Positions 1 to 5,998 of a DNA stretch of 7,261 nucleotides are shown here, one piece after another (the stretch's first letter is position 1; every line of letters begins with the position of its first letter). Below the pieces are notes generated by a model. That model saw only the letters and a program-made list of their open reading frames with translations, searched no databases and had not been told where the DNA came from. The stretch lies in contig DASCNB010000139.1 in assembly GCA_036011265.1 (NCBI GenBank), positions 1 through 7,261 on the forward strand. Direction: 5' to 3'. The stretch comes from CAJXCL01 sp036011265. GTDB taxonomy: Bacteria; Nitrospinota; Nitrospinia; CAJXCL01. The position numbers and the translations under genes were made by a program.

Positions 1-2163
1 GTAGATAAAGATACCATTATGTTTTATATAAAATTGAAAAAAGGAGAAAAATACTCCTCATCTAAAGTCAATGAAGACATCAAAGCTATATATGGTCTTG
101 GTCAATTTGAGGACATCAAAGTAGAAGCTAAAGACTTTAAAAATGGGATTAAATTAATTTACATAGTTAAAGAAATCCCTTCTATTAGAGAGATTTCTTT
201 TGTCGGTAATAATAAGATATCCACAAAAAAACTGGGGGAAAAACTGGATTTTTCTAAAGGCATTAAAAAAGGATCTCTTTATAATAAAAATATTGTGAAG
301 AAATCAGAAAAACTGATTAAAAAATCTTATGACGAAAAAGGGTTTTTCTTGGCCACTGTTCGGACAATTGCTAAAAGAGTTAGCAGAGATCAAATGAATA
401 TTATATTTAAAATTTCTGAAAATAAAAAGGTAGGGATAAAGGAAATTGGTTTTACAGGAAATAAGGCATTCACGGACAGGGAATTAAAAAAACAATTGAG
501 CACGAAAGAAAAGAACATTTTTTCTTTTATTACTGACGCAGGCATTTATCAAAAGGAGATGCTAAAGGCAGATCAGCTAAATTTAGAATTTTTTTACAGG
601 GAGAACGGTTATATCAATGTAAAAGTGCTTGATCCAGTGATTGACGTCGATAAAAATGAAAAGGCTATTTTTATTAGGATTCCTATAGAAGAGGGAGATC
701 AATATAAAACAGGCAAAATTAAGTTTGTTGGTGATAATACTTTTCCAGAAAAAAAACTAAGAGAAAAAGTTGATTTAGAAAAAGCTGATGTATACAACCT
801 GGGTAAAATACGAGAAGGGGTGTTTAATATTACCGAACTCTATTCGCAGCAAGGATATGCTTATGCGGATGTTAAACCGCTTCGCGAGGTTAATGCTCAA
901 AAAAAGATAGTTGATACTGTCATGCAGATTGATAAAGGCAGGAAAGTATATATTGGAAAGATAACAATTGCGGGAAACCTTAAAACTAAAGATAAAGTAA
1001 TTCGTCGAGAGTTCAGGTTTGCAGAGGGAAGCTTGTTTGATAGCAAAAAATTAAGGCGAAGTAAAGAAAGAATTATGAATACTCGCTTTTTTGAAGATGT
1101 GCAGATACAAACAAGCAGAGGCGAAAAGGATGATACCATTGACATAACTACATCAGTGGTTGAAAGGTCTACCGGAACTATCGGTGCTGGCATAGGATAC
1201 AGCTCCGTTGATAATGCCATTATTACAGCTCAAATTTCACAGGACAATCTGTTTGGAAATGGGAATAAAATTGCATTTTCAACAGAGCTTTCATCCAGAA
1301 GGTCAGATTTTTCATTGAGTTTCACCGAGCCATGGCTGTTTGATAGAGAAATAAGCGCGGGGATAGATTTATTTAATTTAAAGAGAGATTTTTTTAGTTT
1401 TGAATCAAGAAGACAGGGTGGTGGATTACGCCTGGGAAAATCTTTTACGGAGTTTACATGGGGTAATATCGGTTATCGTTATGAAAAAATCGAAATATCT
1501 GATGTTGCTCCCGAAACTGAAACGAATTTTTTAAAAAATGAGGTACGATTTACAAGCCGAATTTTCCCATCAATTACGCGAGATACTCGAGACAATCGTC
1601 TCAATCCTTCTAAGGGAACCAAGGAAATACTTAGCGCTCAATATGCGGGAGGCGTGTTGAGCGGTTTGAATTTTTATAAGTTTCAAGCTGAAAAAAGCAA
1701 TTATTTCCCATTGTTCTTTGGTCTTGTGGGAATGCTTCATGGAAAAATCGCTTACGCGAAAGGGTACAGCGGAGATGTGCTTCCAATTTATGAGAGATAC
1801 TTCATTGGAGGCCCTTTAGATTTACGCGGTTTTAATTTCCGAGATGTTGGTCCTAAAGATATAAACGGAGATCCTTTAGGAGGAGATAAGCTTCTCCTTT
1901 TTAACGCGGAAATACAGTACCCTTTTTCCAACGCATTAAGAGGTATTCTTTTTTATGACCGTGGAAATGTTTATGGTGACGGGAATGATATCTCATTAAC
2001 AGGAGAAAATTTCAGCATAACAAATATGAGGCATAGTATTGGAGTTGCCGTACAATATTATAGTCCTATAGGTCCTGTAGGCTTAGCATATGGATACAAA
2101 CTTGATAGAGCTACTGGAGAAGATCCGGCAGAATTTCATTTTGTTCTTGGCAGAACTTTTTAA
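1..2163 (+). CDS. bamA: Outer membrane protein assembly factor BamA (5'-truncated by window edge)
   Basis: BamA is the Omp85-family core of the BAM complex, which folds beta-barrel proteins into the outer membrane. Reading frame 1 is open from the first base, and its first codons (VDKDTI) already match the interior of POTRA 1. The ATG at 19 is therefore internal, and the true start plus signal peptide lie upstream. The visible 720 residues contain the rest of POTRA 1 (codons 1-60, with a GLGQFEDI segment), then POTRA 2 (from about 62, FVGNNKIS), POTRA 3 (about 144, FTGNKAF), POTRA 4 (about 238, FVGDNTF) and POTRA 5 (about 316, IAGNLKTKD). A C-terminal barrel runs from about codon 390. The barrel carries LRGF at codons 608-611 (nt 1822-1833), the Omp85 loop-6 signature, and ends in a terminal phenylalanine (GRTF), as expected of an outer-membrane beta-signal. 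Length and five-POTRA order are normal for BamA. ompH follows 42 bases downstream, the classic arrangement. Confidence 0.96.
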   Translation, partial: VDKDTIMFYIKLKKGEKYSSSKVNEDIKAIYGLGQFEDIKVEAKDFKNGIKLIYIVKEIPSIREISFVGNNKISTKKLGEKLDFSKGIKKGSLYNKNIVKKSEKLIKKSYDEKGFFLATVRTIAKRVSRDQMNIIFKISENKKVGIKEIGFTGNKAFTDRELKKQLSTKEKNIFSFITDAGIYQKEMLKADQLNLEFFYRENGYINVKVLDPVIDVDKNEKAIFIRIPIEEGDQYKTGKIKFVGDNTFPEKKLREKVDLEKADVYNLGKIREGVFNITELYSQQGYAYADVKPLREVNAQKKIVDTVMQIDKGRKVYIGKITIAGNLKTKDKVIRREFRFAEGSLFDSKKLRRSKERIMNTRFFEDVQIQTSRGEKDDTIDITTSVVERSTGTIGAGIGYSSVDNAIITAQISQDNLFGNGNKIAFSTELSSRRSDFSLSFTEPWLFDREISAGIDLFNLKRDFFSFESRRQGGGLRLGKSFTEFTWGNIGYRYEKIEISDVAPETETNFLKNEVRFTSRIFPSITRDTRDNRLNPSKGTKEILSAQYAGGVLSGLNFYKFQAEKSNYFPLFFGLVGMLHGKIAYAKGYSGDVLPIYERYFIGGPLDLRGFNFRDVGPKDINGDPLGGDKLLLFNAEIQYPFSNALRGILFYDRGNVYGDGNDISLTGENFSITNMRHSIGVAVQYYSPIGPVGLAYGYKLDRATGEDPAEFHFVLGRTF

Positions 2164-2193
2164 AATATATAAACTTTAATGAAATAAATTTTT

Positions 2194-2201
2194 GAGAGGA
2201 G
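2194..2201 (+). promoter_or_regulatory. Shine-Dalgarno site of ompH
   Basis: GAGAGGAG lies with its AGGAG core (2197-2201) four bases before the ATG at 2206. A second in-frame ATG at 2221 would be 19 bases away, which is too far. The site therefore favours the start at 2206, although the spacing is slightly short. Confidence 0.65.
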
Positions 2202-2205
2202 TTAG

Positions 2206-2757
2206 ATGATAAATTCTAAAATGAGCAAATTCAAATTATTAATTTTTCTGCTATTGATATTTACGTATATTCCAGCTGAGTCAATGGCTGCAGATAAAAT
2301 TAAAATAGGTATTATTAATCTAGATAGGGCGGGACGAGAGTCAAAAAGAGGTAAGGAAATTGTTGAGTCCATGAAACATAGAATAAAAAAAGCTCAGGAA
2401 ATGATTAAAAAAGAGGAATCGAGTGTGAAAGATCTAAGGAAAGAGTTGGATAAGCAGGGCCTTATTATGAGCGAAGAACTTAAACGAAAAAAGGAGGCTG
2501 ACTTTAGAGCGGAATCCAGGAGCCTGCAAAGACATATTAAAGATGCTGAAGAAGAAATAAGAATTAAGCAGCGGCAAGCTACGAATAAAATTCTAAAAGA
2601 ACTTCTTGAAATTGTTAAAGAGATTGGGAAAAAAAATGGGTATACATATATAACATCCAGCGAATTTACTGTGTATAGCATTGATGCTATTGATATTACT
2701 GATAAAGTCATTAGAGAATATAATAGGAAATATCGGAAGAAGAAATCTTCGAGGTAG
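2206..2757 (+). CDS. ompH: OmpH/Skp-family periplasmic chaperone
   Basis: This is the periplasmic holdase that keeps unfolded outer-membrane proteins soluble on their way to BamA. The 183-residue product starts with a basic stretch and a hydrophobic core (residues 11-22), followed by SMA at 26-28, a plausible signal peptidase I site releasing a mature protein that begins near ADKIKIG. The first mature strand, IGIINLDRAGRESKRG, is typical of OmpH. Residues about 45-135 are a long, highly charged Lys/Glu-rich helix pair with heptad character, matching the tentacle arms of Skp. The C-terminal part (KEIGKKNGYTYITSS, then IDITDKVI) closes the body domain as in the family. The length is slightly above E. 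coli Skp (161 residues with signal) and usual for distant homologues. The family is weakly conserved in sequence, so the call rests on architecture plus position directly after bamA. An alternative start at 2221 would shorten the signal peptide but is less well served by the ribosome binding site. Confidence 0.88.
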   Translation: MINSKMSKFKLLIFLLLIFTYIPAESMAADKIKIGIINLDRAGRESKRGKEIVESMKHRIKKAQEMIKKEESSVKDLRKELDKQGLIMSEELKRKKEADFRAESRSLQRHIKDAEEEIRIKQRQATNKILKELLEIVKEIGKKNGYTYITSSEFTVYSIDAIDITDKVIREYNRKYRKKKSSR

Positions 2758-2773
2758 AAGAAGTATAAGTTTG

Positions 2774-2842
2774 AAAGTGTTTATTAAGCGCATTTTCAGT
2801 AGATTACTGAAGGTTTAGCGAGCGACACAGTGTAAACACTTT
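2774..2842. repeat. 10-bp inverted repeat in the ompH-fabZ spacer
   Basis: AAAGTGTTTA at 2774-2783 is the exact reverse complement of TAAACACTTT at 2833-2842. The 49 bases between them include the smaller perfect hairpin at 2795-2811, so the two could form one nested structure. The right arm also overlaps a short palindrome (AGTGT-AA-ACACT, 2829-2840 region). Function is unknown. Confidence 0.6.
2795..2811 (+). repeat. Perfect 7-bp hairpin
   Basis: TTCAGTA, loop GAT, TACTGAA. The stem is perfect but mostly A/T and is followed by GGTTTAGC rather than a T-run, so it is not a convincing intrinsic terminator. It sits 38 bases after the ompH stop and could act as a processing or mRNA-stabilising element between ompH and fabZ. 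Confidence 0.55.
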
Positions 2843-2860
2843 GCACTGAAGATTCCCGTG

Positions 2861-2900
2861 CTGGCGGTTTGCCCTGAACCGTACTGGCAGATGGTTTGCC
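2861..2900 (+). repeat. Imperfect direct repeat, two copies
   Basis: CTGGCGGTTTGCC (2861-2873) recurs as CTGGCAGATGGTTTGCC (2884-2900), the second copy carrying a four-base insertion. The preceding bases (GTG/GTA) also agree. Each copy can fold on itself (GGC with GCC; GGCA with TGCC), and a 5-bp stem, CGGTT with AACCG, lies between them. The make-up resembles small intergenic palindromic repeat units more than coding DNA. Confidence 0.5.
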
Positions 2901-2929
2901 GCAAGGAGCTTCAATAGGATAATAGAAAT

Positions 2930-3361
2930 ATGATAGATATCAATGAAATCAAAAAGCGTATTCCACATCGTTATCCATTTTTGCTGGTGGATAAAATTAT
3001 TGAGATGGAGAAGGGAAAGCGGGTTGTAGGGATAAAAAATGTTTCGACTAACGAGCCATTTTTCGAAGGTCATTTTCCAAAATTTCCGGTCATGCCCGGA
3101 GTATTAATCATTGAAGGTATGGCTCAAACCGCCTGCGTATTCGCATCAGTTGAGATGGAAAAAAATTCCGAGTCAATCGCCTATTTTATGGGAATTGATA
3201 AAGCAAAATTCCGAAAACCCGTTGTACCGGGAGATCAATTGCGTTTTGAGTTAGATGTTATTAAACGACGCGGTACGATATATCGATTTCGAGGCAATGC
3301 TTTTGTCGAAGGGAAATTAGTCGCAGAAGCTGAAGTAATGGCCATGCTTGAGTCCAAATAG
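2930..3361 (+). CDS. fabZ: 3-hydroxyacyl-[acyl-carrier-protein] dehydratase FabZ
   Basis: FabZ is the cytoplasmic hot-dog-fold dehydratase that converts (3R)-hydroxyacyl-ACP to trans-2-enoyl-ACP in type II fatty-acid synthesis, drawing on the same hydroxyacyl-ACP pool that LpxA uses. The 143-residue protein has the usual length and opens with the family segment IKKRIPHRYPFLLVD (residues 7-21). The catalytic histidine is in FEGHFP (His48), and the catalytic glutamate lies in MPGVLIIEGMAQ (Glu62). The later segment AKFRKPVVPGD is also typical. The start is the ATG at 2930, with a weak AGGA at 2916-2919 ten bases upstream. A stronger AAGGAG at 2903-2908 is too far from this ATG and serves no other start. 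The stop is only 3 bases before lpxA, so the two are almost certainly co-translated from one message. Confidence 0.97.
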   Translation: MIDINEIKKRIPHRYPFLLVDKIIEMEKGKRVVGIKNVSTNEPFFEGHFPKFPVMPGVLIIEGMAQTACVFASVEMEKNSESIAYFMGIDKAKFRKPVVPGDQLRFELDVIKRRGTIYRFRGNAFVEGKLVAEAEVMAMLESK

Positions 3362-3364
3362 TCC

Positions 3365-4135
3365 ATGCCAGTTCATAAAACCTCTATTGTACAAAAGAAT
3401 ACCCAAATTGGAAAAAATGTAACAATAGGGCCGCATTGTTACATTGGACAGAACGTTTTTATAGATGATTGTACTGTTTTAGGTGCAAACGTAGTTATAG
3501 AAGGGTGGACAAAAATAGGGAAAAATTGTAGGATTTCTTCTGGGGCTGTTCTGGGTGGCGTTCCACAAATTGTTGGCTTCAAAGAAATGCCTTCCTGGGT
3601 GCAAATTGGAAATAACACAGAAATTCGGGAATTTGTTACTGTTCATCGTTCCAGCAGGGAAAATGAAAGCACTTCCATTGGAAGTCATGTTTATTTGATG
3701 GCTTATGTTCATGTTGCACATGACTGCCAGATAGGGGATAATGTCATTGCGACTAATTACGTGGGTATTTCCGGTCATGTTTTAATAGAGGAAAAAGCGG
3801 TAATTGGTGGTCATGCCGGTATACATCAGTTTATTCGTATTGGGAAGCTGGCGATGGTGGGTGGTATGGCCAGGCTAACAAAAGATGTTCCACCCTTTTC
3901 TCTGGTTGAAGGAAACCCTCCAAAGCTTTACGGGAGAAATGCAATTGGTTTGCAGAGAAGCGAAATTAGCCCCTCCGTTCGGGGCGATTTGAAAAAAGCG
4001 TTTAAGTTTATCTCGAGATCTAATTTAAATACCAGTCAGGCTTTAGATAAAATAAAAAATGAGATTCCAGAAAGTGAAGAAGTAAAATACTTGCTTAAAT
4101 TTATTGAAACTTCTAAACGGGGAATTCATAAGTAA
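3365..4135 (+). CDS. lpxA: Acyl-ACP--UDP-N-acetylglucosamine O-acyltransferase LpxA
   Basis: LpxA catalyses the first step of lipid A synthesis, transferring a 3-hydroxyacyl chain from ACP to the 3-position of UDP-GlcNAc. The 256-residue product matches family length. Residues about 1-185 form a left-handed beta-helix of hexapeptide repeats (IGKNVT, IGPHCY, IGQNVF, IGKNCR and similar). The catalytic base is His119 in VHVAHDC, the counterpart of E. coli His125, with His138 (SGHV) and IHQF (153-156) also conserved. The C-terminal helical domain (from about 195) has the usual end, TSKRGI. One oddity is the sugar-binding segment, PQIVGFK at 67-73: by ungapped alignment to E. coli NQDLKY, Asp74 is replaced by Ile69 and Lys76 by Gly71. 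The enzyme is a cytosolic trimer in the family. No clear Shine-Dalgarno precedes the ATG; translation is probably coupled to fabZ, which ends 3 bases upstream. GNPPKLYG favours LpxA over LpxD or other hexapeptide transferases. Confidence 0.95.
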   Translation: MPVHKTSIVQKNTQIGKNVTIGPHCYIGQNVFIDDCTVLGANVVIEGWTKIGKNCRISSGAVLGGVPQIVGFKEMPSWVQIGNNTEIREFVTVHRSSRENESTSIGSHVYLMAYVHVAHDCQIGDNVIATNYVGISGHVLIEEKAVIGGHAGIHQFIRIGKLAMVGGMARLTKDVPPFSLVEGNPPKLYGRNAIGLQRSEISPSVRGDLKKAFKFISRSNLNTSQALDKIKNEIPESEEVKYLLKFIETSKRGIHK

Positions 4136-4154
4136 ATTCACTCAATTTTTTTAC

Positions 4155-4158
4155 GGAG
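4155..4158 (+). promoter_or_regulatory. Shine-Dalgarno site of the dehydrogenase gene
   Basis: GGAG within ACGGAGAA lies 10 bases before the ATG at 4169, in the 33-base gap after lpxA. It is the only plausible ribosome site there and supports that start. Confidence 0.6.
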
Positions 4159-4168
4159 AAAAAGTTGT

Positions 4169-5137
4169 ATGAAAAAAATTCGAACGGGAGTCATTGGAAC
4201 CGGAAGAATGGGTGAATACCACACTGCAGTTTATTCGGAACTATTTTTTATTGATCTCGTGGGAATTGTTGATATTAAGGAGGAAAGAGGAAAAACCATA
4301 TCGAAACAGTTTAACACTGCTTATTTTTGCGACTTTAATGAGATACTTGACAAGGTTGATGCTGTAAGCATTGCTGTGCCAACGGACCTCCATTACACAA
4401 TTGCGAAAGAGTTTTTAAGCGCTGGAGTAAATGTACTTTTAGAAAAGCCAATTACGAACAATTTTAATCAAGCTGTTGAATTATTTGGACTGGCGGAAAA
4501 AAATAATTGTACTCTTCATATAGGCCATGTAGAAAGATTTAACGGGGCGGTGCAGGAATTGAAAAAAATTGTTCATGAGCCACTGTTAATAGAGAGCAGG
4601 AGATTGGGCCCTTTTCAGTCAAGAATTGAAGATGATGGAGTGGTTATGGATCTGATGATACATGATATTGATATAATTTTAAACCTGGTTGAGTCGGAAA
4701 TCCTCGATATTAATGTTATGGGGCGATCTTTTTTTACAGGAAAGGATGATTTGGCAAGTGTTCAAATACATTTTAAAAATAATTGTGTTGCTAACATCAT
4801 CGCCAGCCGTGTAACTCAAGATAAAATCAGAACTATGGCTATTTCACAAAAAGACGCTTACATTTATCTGGACTTTACTGATCAGGAGATTCACATTCAT
4901 CGTGGGGCTTCCTCTCAGCACCGTTTAGAAAAGCATGAACTTCATTACAAACAGGAATCATTCACGGAGAGACTGTTTGTTCACCGGGAGAACCCTTTAA
5001 AGCTTGAAATAAAACATTTTCTTGACTGTTCTGCAAACGGTGCCACCTCATCTATGTCAGTTGATAAAGAATTGAGGTCTTTAAAAGTTGCCCTGGAAAT
5101 TGTCGATAAGTTCAAAAAAAACCAGGCAAATCTCTAA
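4169..5137 (+). CDS. Gfo/Idh/MocA-family NAD-dependent oxidoreductase, GnnA-like candidate
   Basis: This 322-residue sugar dehydrogenase of the glucose-fructose oxidoreductase family has an N-terminal Rossmann domain with GVIGTGRMG (residues 7-15). Asp35 at the end of the second strand suggests NAD(H) rather than NADP(H). EKPI at 92-95 is the family's conserved lysine motif. The second domain includes GHVERFN (119-125) and DLMIHDID (161-168), with the probable catalytic His165. Its place between lpxA and lpxI points to a nucleotide-sugar substrate in the lipid A route. The named precedent is GnnA of Acidithiobacillus ferrooxidans, which oxidises the 3-OH of UDP-GlcNAc before transamination by GnnB and is encoded between lpxA and lpxB. 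No aminotransferase is in this window, so that role is inference. Related genes occur near lpxA in several deltaproteobacteria-like genomes without a proven function. It ends in a tandem TAATAA stop. Confidence 0.9.
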   Translation: MKKIRTGVIGTGRMGEYHTAVYSELFFIDLVGIVDIKEERGKTISKQFNTAYFCDFNEILDKVDAVSIAVPTDLHYTIAKEFLSAGVNVLLEKPITNNFNQAVELFGLAEKNNCTLHIGHVERFNGAVQELKKIVHEPLLIESRRLGPFQSRIEDDGVVMDLMIHDIDIILNLVESEILDINVMGRSFFTGKDDLASVQIHFKNNCVANIIASRVTQDKIRTMAISQKDAYIYLDFTDQEIHIHRGASSQHRLEKHELHYKQESFTERLFVHRENPLKLEIKHFLDCSANGATSSMSVDKELRSLKVALEIVDKFKKNQANL

Positions 5138-5167
5138 TAATCCTCTCTGCTTATCTTATAACTAATT

Positions 5168-5995
5168 TTGAACAATAAAACAGATATAACCAAGTTAGAT
5201 AGAATAGGTCTCATAGCAGGAACAGGGGAATTGCCTCGAATGTTAGCAGAACAGGCTAGCAAAGATAACATAAAAGTTATTGCCATCGCTCTTTCCAAAG
5301 ACTCTATTTCTTCCCTCCAGCCGGTTTGTGACAAGGTTTTTCAACTCGGCATAGGACAAACCAATAAACTCTTAAAAACTTTAAAAAATGAAAAAATTAA
5401 AAATGTCTTCATGATAGGCAAAGTTGATAAAAAAGTTATTTTCCAAACAAAAATATTTGATTTTCGGGCTCTTAAAATTTTGAAAAATATGAAACTAAAT
5501 GATGATAAATCTTTGATGACGGTTGTAATTGATGAGCTTAAATCAGAGGGAATAAGTTGTTTGGACCAATCCTTGTTTCTAAAAAAATTGTTTCCATCTA
5601 AAGGTGTGTTGACAAAAAAAAAACCAACCAAATCCGAATGGGAAGATATTCAATACGGTTTTTCTATTGCTAAGGAAATGGCGCAAATGGAAATTGGGCA
5701 AACCGTTGTTGTTAAGAATAAATCAATCGTTGCGGTTGAGGCGATGGAAGGAACAGACCAAACAATAATGCGGGGGCTAAAAATAGCAGGCAAAGGAGCG
5801 ATTGTTGTTAAAGTCAGCAGGCCTAAACAGGACTTTCGTTATGACATCCCTGCTGTGGGAGAAACTACCCTTTCAATGATAATAAAAGGTAAGGCTTCAG
5901 TGCTTGCACTGGAAGCGGAAAGAACCCTTGTGGTAAATAAAGATAAAATGATAGAACTCGCGAATAAATATAAGATTTCCATTGTGGCTGTTTAA
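5168..5995 (+). CDS. lpxI: UDP-2,3-diacylglucosamine diphosphatase LpxI
   Basis: LpxI hydrolyses UDP-2,3-diacylglucosamine to lipid X and UMP, replacing LpxH in many non-gamma lineages. The 275-residue product (DUF1009 family) begins with the hallmark IGLIAGTGELPRMLAEQA (about residues 13-30). The C-terminal domain carries VVVKNKSIVAVEAMEGTDQTI (EAMEGTD at 191-197) and QDFRYDIPAVGETT, whose Asp222 or Asp226 should match the essential aspartate described for Caulobacter LpxI; I cannot say which without alignment. The start is unusual: an in-frame stop lies at 5159-5161, so initiation must use TTG at 5168 or a rarer ATT at 5165, and no Shine-Dalgarno is visible in the 30 bases after the dehydrogenase stop. 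The next in-frame ATG would cut into the conserved N-terminus. A run of ten A residues lies in the coding region at 5614-5623. It ends 3 bases before lpxB. Confidence 0.94.
   Translation: MNNKTDITKLDRIGLIAGTGELPRMLAEQASKDNIKVIAIALSKDSISSLQPVCDKVFQLGIGQTNKLLKTLKNEKIKNVFMIGKVDKKVIFQTKIFDFRALKILKNMKLNDDKSLMTVVIDELKSEGISCLDQSLFLKKLFPSKGVLTKKKPTKSEWEDIQYGFSIAKEMAQMEIGQTVVVKNKSIVAVEAMEGTDQTIMRGLKIAGKGAIVVKVSRPKQDFRYDIPAVGETTLSMIIKGKASVLALEAERTLVVNKDKMIELANKYKISIVAV
5614..5623 (+). repeat. Ten-A homopolymer inside lpxI
   Basis: Ten consecutive A bases encode the end of Thr and Lys-Lys-Lys in LTKKKPT, between the N- and C-terminal domains of LpxI. A seven-A run lies nearby at 5581-5587. Such tracts are prone to polymerase slippage and sequencing indels, but the reading frame as given is intact. 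Confidence 0.8.
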
Positions 5996-5998
5996 AAA

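Larger units (their letters stand above)
2758..2929 (+). other. Structured non-coding spacer at the usual lpxD position
   Basis: This 172-base stretch between ompH and fabZ has no convincing ORF on either strand. By my count 54 of the 100 bases 2811-2910 are G or C, clearly above the AT-rich genes on both sides. It contains a perfect 7-bp hairpin, a 10-bp inverted repeat spanning about 70 bases, a 5-bp stem (2865-2869 with 2877-2881), and two imperfect direct copies of a CTGGC...GGTTTGCC unit. In most bamA-ompH-fabZ-lpxA operons this slot is filled by lpxD. None of the three forward translations shows hexapeptide repeats or any other LpxD feature. It could be a decayed small repeat element, a structured leader for the fabZ-lpxA half of the operon, or the scar of a gene loss. 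Nothing seen decides between these. Confidence 0.6.

Noticed and set aside
19..21. ATG at 19 as the start of bamA
   Set aside because: The frame is open upstream to base 1 and the preceding codons match POTRA 1. Starting here would remove the signal peptide and part of the first POTRA domain.
897..1220. Minus-strand ORF opposite bamA POTRA 4-5 and early barrel
   Set aside because: The opposite strand encodes clear POTRA and barrel sequence in a continuous frame; the antisense translation is low-complexity and unrecognisable.
2795..2811. Hairpin after ompH as an intrinsic terminator
   Set aside because: The stem is A/T-rich and is followed by GGTTTAGC, with no T-run, so termination is not supported.
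2771..2818. Short TTG-initiated frame (LKVFIKRIFSRLLKV) in the ompH-fabZ spacer
   Set aside because: It has only 15 codons, no ribosome site and no recognisable similarity; it is most likely chance.
2896..2923. Possible promoter before fabZ (TTGCCG, 16-base spacer, GATAAT)
   Set aside because: The -35 matches only four of six consensus bases, and transcription would begin at about the fabZ ATG, leaving no leader. In AT-rich DNA such matches are common.
2804..3073. Minus-strand ORF across the spacer and the fabZ 5' end
   Set aside because: It lies largely opposite the conserved fabZ N-terminus and its translation has no domain features; it is a shadow frame.
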